In this document: positions 1-5,107 of the stretch, in pieces | Numbering within the stretch: position 1 is the first letter of the stretch | Layout of the letters: every line of letters starts with the position of its first letter | NCBI GenBank assembly: GCA_937873665.1 | Contig: CALMYW010000544.1 | Coordinates: forward strand, 1-5,365 | DNA: 5,365 bases | From: an uncultured Sphingorhabdus sp. | Lineage (GTDB): Bacteria; Pseudomonadota; Alphaproteobacteria; Sphingomonadales; Sphingomonadaceae | Reading direction: 5' to 3' | Notes under the pieces: generated by a model | Database searches by the model: none | The model's input: the letters and a program-made list of their open reading frames with translations, nothing else | Told to the model about the DNA's origin: nothing | Made by a program: the position numbers and the translations under genes

Positions 1-139
1 ATTTCTCGGCGTAGTCCTCGTGGAGCCTCTCGGCTTGGAGCAGTTCCTGGATTGCGCGGTTAAGCAGCTTCTCGTCAACGCCGGCAAACAGCCGCTTGCC
101 GGGGGAAGCTTGATCGGTACTTTGGATTTCGTTGTGCAT
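1..139 (-). CDS. Unrecognised protein, N-terminal fragment (runs off left edge)
   Basis: A minus-strand reading frame opens at an ATG (137-139 on the plus strand) and stays open to the left edge, giving 46 complete codons. The product begins MHNEIQSTDQASPGKRLFAG. A charged, probably helical stretch follows that is rich in Leu, Glu, Lys and Arg (DEKLLNRAIQELL, then QAERLHEDYAEK). I do not recognise a family. No clear ribosome binding site precedes this ATG, and the frame is open upstream for roughly another 300 bases (to about 440), with an in-frame GTG at 254-256. The true start could therefore be earlier. I prefer the ATG because the upstream translation looks like non-coding sequence (many Arg, Ser and Thr, no ATG). 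The AT-rich patch at 385-450 is a plausible promoter region for it. Existence of the gene is likely; its function is unknown. Confidence 0.5.
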   Translation of the reverse strand, partial: MHNEIQSTDQASPGKRLFAGVDEKLLNRAIQELLQAERLHEDYAEK

Positions 140-284
140 AGTCACTACCGGATTGGCCCGGCCGTTGGTAGGCGTCGGAGCCAGTGCGGTGGACGAGCGA
201 ACCCGATGGCATCTTGCCCCACGGGATTGCGTGCCTTGGATCTGACGGCTGCCCACTAAGCGACGCGGGCATGAGGTGAAGGCC

Positions 285-313
285 AGGGTCAGCCCTCGGA
301 CAAGGGCTACCCT
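285..313. other. Bulged inverted repeat (possible terminator or attenuator)
   Basis: AGGGT, an unpaired C, then AGCCCT pairs with AGGGCT-ACCCT across the six-base loop CGGACA. This gives 11 base pairs with one bulge. On the plus strand it is followed after six bases by the pyrimidine-rich CTTTGTCTTTT (319-329), which resembles a weak intrinsic terminator. On the minus strand no T-tract follows. In that direction it would sit in the leader of the left partial gene. No plus-strand gene is seen upstream that would need a terminator, so the role is uncertain. Confidence 0.45.
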
Positions 314-390
314 GACCGCTTTGTCTTTTAGAACGATAACGAAGGCTGACGCGGACTTGGTCAGCCATAGCCTAGATTGACAGCGACAGG

Positions 391-430
391 TAGTTAATAG
401 ATTCAATAGATAGTTAATAGATACAATAAT
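391..430. repeat. Two 20-bp AT-rich tandem repeats
   Basis: TAGTTAATAGATTCAATAGA (391-410) is followed directly by TAGTTAATAGATACAATAAT (411-430). The copies match at 17 of 20 positions, and their first 12 bases are identical. The unit length is about two helical turns, the repeats are far more AT-rich than their surroundings, and no third copy follows. Such an arrangement fits iterons, a protein-binding array or a promoter/unwinding element. It lies upstream of the left minus-strand gene and just downstream of the alpA-like gene. Confidence 0.7.
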
Positions 431-551
431 AAACTATATATCCGTAAATCCCTGGCATTCGAAACCCACCAAAATGCCGTGTTCAATGGAAGCGAGCGTC
501 CTCGCTTCGCGTATTTCCCGGGAAACTAATCAATGTCGAGATAGCGGAAAC

Positions 552-755
552 TCATTCGCGGGTCGCGACCCAGGCAAAGACCTCGCTAGCCCGCCAACCA
601 ACGCCACGCCGTCCGCGCTTCCTCCTCTTGGGAAAATCCTCGACGTGGTACTTGCCGCCTTTTTTGTTGTAGTTATATATCGTGGATTTACTCAGTTTCG
701 TGATCTTCTTCACCTCCGGCAAGACCAGGAGGTGGTCTTCGGGATGCTGCTGCAT
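552..755 (-). CDS. AlpA-family helix-turn-helix regulator
   Basis: This 67-residue protein has the layout of AlpA/excisionase-like regulators. A short lead is followed by a winged helix-turn-helix at about residues 10-32 (LLVLPEVKKITKLSKSTIYN). A basic linker (KRRKRGRR, about 43-50) leads to the closing GVGWRASEVFAWVA, which matches the family's usual G-x-GW-R-x-x-E-V-x-x-W ending. Known family members bind DNA and control excision or transcription of prophages and islands; AlpA of CP4-57 activates the element's integrase. Size is normal for the family. The ATG at 753-755 puts the usual ten or so residues before the domain. A GGAGG lies upstream (771-775), but 15 bases away, longer than ideal, and no in-frame start lies between. 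It is transcribed away from the DUF3987 gene, with a 412-bp spacer. No integrase is visible in the window. The family call is firm; the target is unknown. Confidence 0.85.
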   Translation of the reverse strand: MQQHPEDHLLVLPEVKKITKLSKSTIYNYNKKGGKYHVEDFPKRRKRGRRGVGWRASEVFAWVATRE

Positions 756-824
756 GTGGGGCTGTTTATTCCTCCATCTGAGAAGAGTGTCGATTAAACC
801 GCCCCCCGCGAGCTTGGTCGAAGA

Positions 825-842
825 TTCCGGGAACGTTCCGGG
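825..842. promoter_or_regulatory. TTCCGGG direct repeats around a GGAACGTTCC palindrome
   Basis: TTCCGGG occurs at 825-831 and again at 836-842, with starts 11 bases apart. The junction forms the perfect 10-bp palindrome GGAACGTTCC (830-839). It lies about 70-90 bases upstream of the alpA-like start codon on that gene's promoter side. This is the right place for an operator, and self-regulation by the AlpA-like protein is one possibility. The binding protein is not known. Confidence 0.4.
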
Positions 843-953
843 GCCTAGCGCGCCACCGTGGGCCATTGCCCCTAAAACGAGACGCAATTCGCAGCCCACA
901 TCGTTGGAGCGACCTATCGGCAGGCCAATCGGCTACGTAACGGCCTCGTGGGG

Positions 954-969
954 CATCGATTGATCGATG
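954..969. repeat. 7-bp perfect inverted repeat, CATCGAT-TG-ATCGATG
   Basis: CATCGAT and ATCGATG are exact reverse complements separated by two bases. It sits near the middle of the divergent spacer, about 200 bases from each start codon. A dimeric regulator site is possible. It could also be chance, because ATCGAT is itself self-complementary. Confidence 0.4.
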
Positions 970-1102
970 TAACCACGCTGCGGAATCAGGGGGGGGGCAG
1001 CACCCCTTGATCTTGCGAACTTGCCGACCAGCGTGCGCTGTTCTGGGAGGCTCGAAAGTTCCTGCCGGTCCATGACACACGCACTACGTGGTTAAGTCGA
1101 CG

Positions 1103-1131
1103 CGTCCAACGACGTCCAAAACGCTGGACGT
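1103..1131. promoter_or_regulatory. Three CGTCCA motifs upstream of the DUF3987 gene
   Basis: CGTCCAA appears at 1103-1109 and 1113-1119, exactly ten bases (one helical turn) apart. An inverted copy, TGGACG, lies at 1125-1130. The second and third copies form the hairpin ACGTCCA-aaacgc-TGGACGT (1112-1118 with 1125-1131). The cluster ends about 36 bases before the ATG at 1168. It would therefore lie at the promoter or in the 5' leader, and could be an operator or a structured translation-control element. Confidence 0.45.
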
Positions 1132-1167
1132 TCAGTTCTGTGTTGGCATCAATGGAAAGTGACTTGT

Positions 1168-2622
1168 ATGGTGAAGGATTGCCAGCAGGCCGCTCGTGCC
1201 CCGATGCCACCATTACCTTTCCCCAACCTTTACCCCACTTGCCCAGTCGATGTCTTGCCGGAACCGTGCCGTAGCGCGGTGATCTACGCCATCTTGGAGA
1301 AAGGGGTACCTGCGCCAATCGCGCTGACTGATGCCTTGGCCGCGATGGGGGCGGTCGTCCATTGCGGATACGATTGCCAAGCGCCTGACGGGGATCGCAT
1401 CCCCGCCACCATCAACACATGCGCCGTGGCGCCCTCTGGGACTGGTAAGGGCGCGTCCCTGAAAGTGTTCTTCCGGTTGTTCCTGGAAGGCAGCCTGGAA
1501 ATCCCAGCGGCCGAGGAGATGGCTTCCGGCGAGCTTCCCGCGACTGGCGAGACCGAATCATCAGGACTCACCGGGTTTGTAACGGGCAAAATTACACACC
1601 TCTCACTAGTGGACGCGTTGGCGGGTCGCGGCAAGAACCTCACGATCCAGCGCGAGGAAGGCGCCAGTTTCCTAAAGAGCGACCTTTTCAAGGAGGATGC
1701 GGACACCCTGACGCAACTGTGGAGCGGCAGCCCTCCGTTGGATTACACAATTCGCGGAAAGGCACTCAAGGCGCGAGATGCCCGGTGCAGCGTTGGCTTC
1801 CGCATCCAACCCGTCTTCATGGAAGAGTATCTCCGGAAGCGCGGCAGGCTCAGTTACAAACTAGGTTTCTGGCCTCGCTCCATCGCCGCCTGCCACAATC
1901 CAGTCCGCTTTCCCGCGAATTCGGATTGCGAGTGCCAGCATGACTCGCGCCACGACCCCGACCGCTTCCTCCGGAGGATGGCCAGGCTTGCTGAAAGGCT
2001 TGCGCGCCGAGCACGCTGCCCCCGTACCCTAGTGCGGCTAAGTGACGATGCGAAGGCCTTCATGCTGGAGCTGGAGTATTGCATCGGCCAGTGGGAACAC
2101 GAGTACTACCTCGAGATCCCGGAAGCGGTCGGGCGCGCCTGGGAAAACACCCTGCGGGTCGCGACAGTGCTCCATGTGTTCTGCGTGGGGCGAGGCCCGG
2201 TTAGCAGGAGCATAGCCGAGCTTGCCTGGCGCATCGTCGAATGGTCTCTGTCGCAGCACAAGCTGATCTTCATCGATTCATTGGAAGGCGTGGCCCCGAG
2301 GCAGGATGTACGACTGCATGAGCCGGCTTGGATGGTACCCAAAACAGCGCCCAGCCCTTCGAAACGTCCCCGACCCATGGAAAATGCGATTTTGATCCTG
2401 GAGTGCCTGCGAAGCCTGCAGAGATTCCTCCCATCGCATAACGCGCTCGCTGCGCCGCGTAGCCTCATTCAAATGGCTAGTGGCCTCAATGGACGGGAGT
2501 TCGAAGCTGCAGTGGCTTGGTTAGCCTTGGAGAAGCGGATAGCGTGCTTCATGTACTGCGACAACGAATATTTGCGGATGCCTGCCCCATCCCGGCAATA
2601 CAGTCGACCGGGTGCTCAATAA
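1168..2622 (+). CDS. DUF3987 / YfjI-like ATPase of integrated elements
   Basis: This protein of 484 residues belongs to the DUF3987 group, which includes YfjI of E. coli CP4-57 (a little under 500 residues). These are P-loop proteins of prophages and islands, often viewed as helicase- or primase-associated; their biochemical role is not settled. Visible features, numbered from this start, are: a Walker A loop APSGTGKG (88-95, with Lys94); an acidic QREEG in the Walker B position (about 161-165); the family block SGSPPLDYTIRGK (186-198); then LGFWPRSIAAC (232-242); and a helical C-terminal half. One oddity is that Gly, not Ser or Thr, follows the Walker lysine. Another is a Cys/His-rich stretch (242-262) that replaces the usual region after the arginine-finger-like block. 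A GTG at 1159 is in frame. I chose the ATG at 1168 because GGAAAG (1154-1159) is well placed for it. ATG 1204 is also possible. It converges with the radC-like gene. Confidence 0.85.
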   Translation: MVKDCQQAARAPMPPLPFPNLYPTCPVDVLPEPCRSAVIYAILEKGVPAPIALTDALAAMGAVVHCGYDCQAPDGDRIPATINTCAVAPSGTGKGASLKVFFRLFLEGSLEIPAAEEMASGELPATGETESSGLTGFVTGKITHLSLVDALAGRGKNLTIQREEGASFLKSDLFKEDADTLTQLWSGSPPLDYTIRGKALKARDARCSVGFRIQPVFMEEYLRKRGRLSYKLGFWPRSIAACHNPVRFPANSDCECQHDSRHDPDRFLRRMARLAERLARRARCPRTLVRLSDDAKAFMLELEYCIGQWEHEYYLEIPEAVGRAWENTLRVATVLHVFCVGRGPVSRSIAELAWRIVEWSLSQHKLIFIDSLEGVAPRQDVRLHEPAWMVPKTAPSPSKRPRPMENAILILECLRSLQRFLPSHNALAAPRSLIQMASGLNGREFEAAVAWLALEKRIACFMYCDNEYLRMPAPSRQYSRPGAQ

Positions 2623-2641
2623 AAAAGATCGACCCGCAGTG

Positions 2642-2668
2642 CCCCCAAGGCCGAACTGGCCTTGGGGG
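2642..2668. terminator. Perfect 11-bp hairpin between convergent genes
   Basis: CCCCCAAGGCC, the loop GAACT and GGCCTTGGGGG form a perfect stem of 11 pairs. It lies in the 74 bases between the ends of the DUF3987 gene (plus) and the radC-like gene (minus). On the minus strand a run of T (opposite A 2621-2626) follows about 15 bases after the stem. On the plus strand no T-run follows. It probably serves both genes as a shared terminator or transcript-end stabiliser, although the tail is not classical in either direction. Confidence 0.7.
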
Positions 2669-2696
2669 AATGATCGAACTTGCGGCATATCGTTTG

Positions 2697-3194
2697 TCAG
2701 ATGAACCCTGCGCCCGCCATGGATACGCTGGAATTACCTCCGACGATGACGTGGTCCAGCAAGCGGACATCTACCAATGCCAGCGCCTGCTTCAGCCGGG
2801 CCGTGACGGCCCGGTCCGCGCCTGAGGGATCGGTGATACCGGAGGGGTGGTTATGCCCAACGATCAACGCAGCCGCGTTTAAGAGCAGCGCGGCCTTCAC
2901 TACCTCTCGCGGGTGGACCTCGGCCCCGTCAATCGAGCCTGAGAACATTTCGCGATACTCAATCAGTCGATGCCGGGTGTCCAAGAAGGCAACGGCGAAG
3001 ATCTCCCTCTCGCACCCGCCCAGCTTCTCCAGAAAGAGTGCCTGTGCCGCCTCCGGCGCATGTAGTGCCGCACCTCGTCGAATGCGTTGGTCCACCACTT
3101 CACGCGCCGCGGCCACGATTTGATCGGGGCTGGCCGGCAGGTAGCGACGCCCGCCATCGCGCACGTAAAGGTTGGGTTGGTCATGGCTATTCAT
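2697..3194 (-). CDS. RadC-family JAB/JAMM-domain protein (YfjY/YkfG-like)
   Basis: The 165-residue protein is a single RadC/JAB domain without the N-terminal helix-hairpin-helix of chromosomal RadC, so it matches the shorter element-borne type (YfjY, YkfG, YeeS). The metal-binding JAMM signature is complete: Glu64 in REIFAVAFLD, then His114 and His116 in HNHPSG, Ser118, and Asp127. The blocks AEVHPREVVKAAL (91-103), LALVDVRLLDHVIVGG (138-153) and the terminal SMAGAGFI follow in normal order, so it appears intact. The fold is that of metal-dependent isopeptidases, but the biological role of RadC proteins is unresolved and an older repair claim was withdrawn. The ATG has an AGGAG four bases upstream. 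No separate promoter is clear. The terminator at 3232-3255 ends about 40 bases upstream of the start, so it is probably not part of the lipoprotein operon unless by readthrough. Confidence 0.9.
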   Translation of the reverse strand: MNSHDQPNLYVRDGGRRYLPASPDQIVAAAREVVDQRIRRGAALHAPEAAQALFLEKLGGCEREIFAVAFLDTRHRLIEYREMFSGSIDGAEVHPREVVKAALLLNAAALIVGHNHPSGITDPSGADRAVTARLKQALALVDVRLLDHVIVGGNSSVSMAGAGFI

Positions 3195-3221
3195 GGGGCT
3201 CCTATCGCCAAGGCATCGGCC

Positions 3222-3255
3222 ACAAAATGAAGAACGGGCGCATGTGCGCCCGTTC
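3222..3255 (-). terminator. Rho-independent terminator of the lipoprotein operon
   Basis: GAACGGGCGCA (3232-3242) and TGCGCCCGTTC (3245-3255) are exact reverse complements around two central bases. This gives a stem of at least ten strong pairs with a four-base loop. Read on the minus strand, the stem is followed at once by TTCATTTTG, a T-rich tail. It lies 38 bases beyond the stop of the larger lipoprotein gene and before the radC-like start, so it ends the three-gene envelope operon. Confidence 0.8.
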
Positions 3256-3292
3256 GATGATGGTGCAAGCGATCGAGGGATGAGGCGTCGCG

Positions 3293-4057
3293 CTAATGAC
3301 CCTCGTCCCGGTATCCGGGGTCATCGTCCGTGAGGGGTTGTTCCGCAGCCTCCCTGGGCCGCTCAGCCAGCAGGCACGCTTGGCTATCGCCTTCCATCGT
3401 GTTCCGGACACCCGGCACATTGCAGTACAACTTCCGCTGGACTTCGGTCATCCGCCCGGCATCGCGCATCACCTGCTCCTTCAACGCGTCCTGCGTCACA
3501 GGCGTCTCGTCGCCATCAATGCTATCCATGCCGCCCAAGGCCTCGAACTCGGCTCGGGCGGAGGGCGGAAAGCAACGGTCGTACTCTTCGACAGTCCGCG
3601 TCAGCTTCAAGACACCGGTCGAGGTGCAGAACACCGCGCGATCCTTGACGGGCAGGGTGTCCGCGATCTTGGCCATTTCCTCGATCGAAGTGGGCACCGG
3701 CACGAGCGCGACCACTGAACCTGCCAGCGACTTGCAGGCGTGCACGTCGGCTTGGCTCGGGAATGCACGGGCGTTGTCGTCACAGAAACGCCCGAGCTCG
3801 ACGGGATCCGCTCCACGCAAGATGGCGAGCGCTCGAGCGACCGCCATCACGTCCGAGGCGTTCGCGCTTGCTGAAGGCCCCTCCGTCTCTCCGGCGGCAG
3901 TGGGGTCTGCGCGTGCTGCGACCCGTGCTGGCTGGCCTGCGAGGTCGAGCATGTTGCCCTGCTCGCCTTCCTGCTTCGCACATCCCTGCACGAGAGCTAG
4001 TGTCGTCAGGAATACAACGTATCGCAGCTCGGCGATGTGCCTCCAGACCCGGCTCAT
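3293..4057 (-). CDS. Putative lipoprotein with three cysteine-pair repeats
   Basis: This 254-residue protein is of no family I recognise. It opens with a basic, hydrophobic signal peptide and a lipobox (VQGC, Cys26). Ala27 after the cysteine favours outer-membrane sorting by the Lol rule. Residues 30-68 are a low-complexity Ala/Gly/Glu linker. The rest holds six further cysteines in three pairs: 92/108, 144/162 and 212/228, each with 15-17 residues between. Each pair opens alike: ELGRFC, DRAVFC and QRKLYC. This suggests three repeated helical hairpins closed by disulfides in the periplasm. The tail is acidic (LTDDDPGYRDEGH). The start codon overlaps the previous stop as ATGA, with AAGG ten bases upstream, so translation is probably coupled. 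A long open frame on the opposite strand here is a shadow of this GC-rich gene. A structural, adaptor or immunity role is possible; none is shown. Confidence 0.8.
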   Translation of the reverse strand: MSRVWRHIAELRYVVFLTTLALVQGCAKQEGEQGNMLDLAGQPARVAARADPTAAGETEGPSASANASDVMAVARALAILRGADPVELGRFCDDNARAFPSQADVHACKSLAGSVVALVPVPTSIEEMAKIADTLPVKDRAVFCTSTGVLKLTRTVEEYDRCFPPSARAEFEALGGMDSIDGDETPVTQDALKEQVMRDAGRMTEVQRKLYCNVPGVRNTMEGDSQACLLAERPREAAEQPLTDDDPGYRDEGH

Positions 4058-4518
4058 TGGTACAACGCCTTGCGAACTAGCTGCTTGAACACTGCGTCGT
4101 ATTCCACGCCGAAATCGTTGTCGCCGCCCTCCACCGAGTAGATCTTGTATTCGATGTCGACCGATGCGCTGCCTCCGACGCCGTTATCCAGTGATGCGGT
4201 TCCTTCGCACAGGTAGATGTCCAGGTCCTTGTCGACCTGGGTGGCGTGCGTGTCCTTCAGGGTGAACCCCTTTCGGAGGTGGGGACCTCGTTCTTCGACC
4301 GCCCTCAACTGGGATTGGGCGACCGGCGCCTCGAACCGATTGTTGGCTGTTTGCTCCACATAGGCTTTCGCCCGCTCGAGCGCGCCATCGACCTCAGGGT
4401 TCACAACTTGCTCCTGGAAGAAGGCCTCGACCTCACTCGAGGCACAGTCTGGCGTCCCGCCGGCGCAACCAGTCAGGGCAAGCAGCGTGCTCGCAGCCAT
4501 CAGATTCCACGTGTTCAT
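4054..4518 (-). CDS. Putative small lipoprotein
   Basis: This 154-residue protein has a clear type II signal: MNTWNLMAASTLLALTGCAG, with lipobox LTGC and lipidated Cys18. Ala19 at +2 predicts transport to the outer membrane. The mature part has only two more cysteines. Cys25 lies just after the lipid anchor, and Cys104 is in a strand-like DIYLCEG, so a disulfide is likely. A helix (about 28-60) is followed by a predicted beta-rich half with alternating patterns in SVDIEYKIYSVE (119-130) and FGVEYDAVF (136-144). Small periplasmic lipoproteins with this cysteine layout are common and mostly uncharacterised, so I cannot name a family. Its start overlaps the upstream stop as ATGA, and AGGAG stands five bases before the ATG. 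It is the middle gene of the operon. Confidence in the gene is high; function is unknown. Confidence 0.85.
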   Translation of the reverse strand: MNTWNLMAASTLLALTGCAGGTPDCASSEVEAFFQEQVVNPEVDGALERAKAYVEQTANNRFEAPVAQSQLRAVEERGPHLRKGFTLKDTHATQVDKDLDIYLCEGTASLDNGVGGSASVDIEYKIYSVEGGDNDFGVEYDAVFKQLVRKALYQ

Positions 4519-4916
4519 TGACGCTCCTGAGCGTTGTTGTCGGGCATGTCATGGAGCGAGTCCCTGGAATCGCTGGACGCCGGCGCCGGACTGTTAGTCC
4601 CCGCCACCTCGGGATTCACGCCGACGCCCTTTGCCTTGATCTCGCCCCACAGCAGCAGGCTGGCCACCATGTAGGCCATGAACACCAGCACCGCGAGCCA
4701 TGCCTCCTGCTCGATGGCGGCGACCAGCAAGAACCCGTGCAGGCCCCAGAAGACGATGGGCGATAGCACGCCGAACGTTTGGCGCAGCTTGATACGGCTG
4801 ACGACGATGTTGTTGCAGAAGTACCGCAATGGATATCGAATGGCCCGGATCCTGGCGTGTGCGAGCACCGTGACAGGCAGGATGAAGAAGAGCAGCAACA
4901 GCACGTAGATGAACAT
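4515..4916 (-). CDS. Three-helix inner-membrane protein of unknown function
   Basis: This 133-residue protein has three hydrophobic segments: about residues 2-19 (IYVLLLLFFILPVTVLA), 50-68 (around SPIVFWGLHGFLLVAA) and 72-90 (around AVLVFMAYMVASLLLW). A basic loop lies between the first two (HARIRAIRYPLRYF and SRIKLRQ), which points to a cytoplasmic loop by the positive-inside rule. A polar tail follows (about 95-133), rich in Ser, Asp, Asn and Pro and probably disordered. I do not recognise the family. AGGGGGA stands five or six bases before the ATG, a good ribosome binding site. It is first in the operon and overlaps the small lipoprotein gene by four bases (ATGA). With two lipoproteins behind it, an envelope complex spanning inner and outer membranes is a reasonable inference. 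The promoter should lie in the 191-bp spacer, but no clear minus-strand consensus was found. Confidence 0.8.
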   Translation of the reverse strand: MFIYVLLLLFFILPVTVLAHARIRAIRYPLRYFCNNIVVSRIKLRQTFGVLSPIVFWGLHGFLLVAAIEQEAWLAVLVFMAYMVASLLLWGEIKAKGVGVNPEVAGTNSPAPASSDSRDSLHDMPDNNAQERQ

Positions 4917-4939
4917 CGATTCCCCCTGTGGATGTATGT

Positions 4940-4958
4940 CGCACCGTGGCTTGGTGCG
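4940..4958. promoter_or_regulatory. Inverted repeat CGCACC-N7-GGTGCG, operator-like
   Basis: CGCACC (4940-4945) and GGTGCG (4953-4958) are exact reverse complements with a seven-base spacer. The site is 24 bases upstream of the membrane-protein start codon, inside the spacer it shares with the XRE-type gene. It has the same 6-7-6 geometry as the second inverted repeat in this spacer (5029-5047), though a different sequence. An operator or a leader hairpin are both possible. Confidence 0.4.
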
Positions 4959-5019
4959 GGTTGTAGGTCAGATATCGGTCCGCGGGTTCGAGGCGCCCCC
5001 CATGATTCGGCCCGCTTGA

Positions 5020-5048
5020 TTGCCATGCCTCTATCTGCCAAATAGAGT
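5020..5048 (+). promoter_or_regulatory. Sigma-70-like promoter for the XRE-type gene
   Basis: TTGCCA (5020-5025, five of six to the -35 consensus) and TAGAGT (5043-5048, four of six to the -10 consensus) are 17 bases apart, the optimal spacing. Transcription would start near 5055, about 50 bases before the TTG at 5108. The -10 box overlaps the inverted repeat at 5029-5047, so binding there would block this promoter. That fits self-repression, which is common for XRE regulators. Confidence 0.55.
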
Positions 5049-5054
5049 CTGCCA
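5029..5054. promoter_or_regulatory. Inverted repeat CTCTAT-N7-ATAGAG with TCTGCCA direct repeats
   Basis: CTCTAT (5029-5034) and ATAGAG (5042-5047) are exact reverse complements, seven bases apart. The heptamer TCTGCCA also occurs twice (5034-5040 and 5048-5054) in direct orientation, 14 bases apart. Both overlap the spacer, -10 box and expected transcription start of the plus-strand promoter. The likely binder is the XRE-type protein encoded next to it (inference). Confidence 0.5.
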
Positions 5055-5107
5055 GAGCAATAGGGGAATGGCCATGATGCGGACGGCTCCAGACAAACTC
5101 GCCGCCC

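Larger units (their letters stand above)
140..551. other. Intergenic region with hairpin and AT-rich tandem repeats
   Basis: About 410 bases lie between the left partial gene and the alpA-like gene, both on the minus strand, and I see no convincing protein gene among them. Short open frames here have no family resemblance or ribosome binding site. The region holds a bulged hairpin (285-313) and a markedly AT-rich stretch (about 385-450) containing two 20-bp tandem repeats. It probably carries the promoter of the left gene and may have a replication or integration role. No tRNA or obvious attachment core was seen. Confidence 0.5.
756..1167. other. Divergent spacer between the alpA-like and DUF3987 genes
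   Basis: About 410 bases separate two divergent genes and contain no convincing ORF. Short frames reading through it on either strand lack family resemblance and ribosome binding sites. It carries several symmetric or repeated elements listed separately: TTCCGGG direct repeats around a 10-bp palindrome (825-842), a 16-bp inverted repeat (954-969), a run of nine G (989-997) and a cluster of CGTCCA motifs (1103-1131). No clear sigma-70 promoter is evident for either gene, so both promoters probably need an activator or are non-consensus. Confidence 0.5.

Noticed and set aside
377..403. Consensus TTGACA (377-382) with TAGATT (398-403) as a plus-strand promoter
   Set aside because: The spacing is only 15 bases and no plus-strand gene follows. 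An antisense transcript over the alpA-like gene is possible but cannot be supported.
474..797. Plus-strand 107-codon frame over the alpA-like gene
   Set aside because: It is antisense to a clearly recognisable AlpA protein and has no domain or ribosome binding site.
989..1006. Run of nine G followed by CAGCACCCC as a terminator hairpin
   Set aside because: Only four pairs form and no T-tract follows. The homopolymer is more notable as a slippage-prone or sequencing-error-prone site outside any gene.
1152..1274. ATG 1152 frame of about 40 codons (MESDLYGEGLP) overlapping the start of the DUF3987 gene
   Set aside because: It stops after about 40 codons, shows no family features, and overlaps the better supported DUF3987 frame. 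An upstream leader peptide is not excluded but has no positive evidence.
3330..4088. Long plus-strand open frame (252 codons) opposite the larger lipoprotein gene
   Set aside because: Its translation is low-complexity Ser/Ala/Arg without family features or a ribosome binding site. The minus strand has a signal peptide, lipobox, ordered cysteines and operon coupling.
4983..5000. GGTTCGA motif resembling a tRNA T-loop
   Set aside because: The flanking bases do not form a T-stem, and no acceptor, D or anticodon arm can be folded around it.
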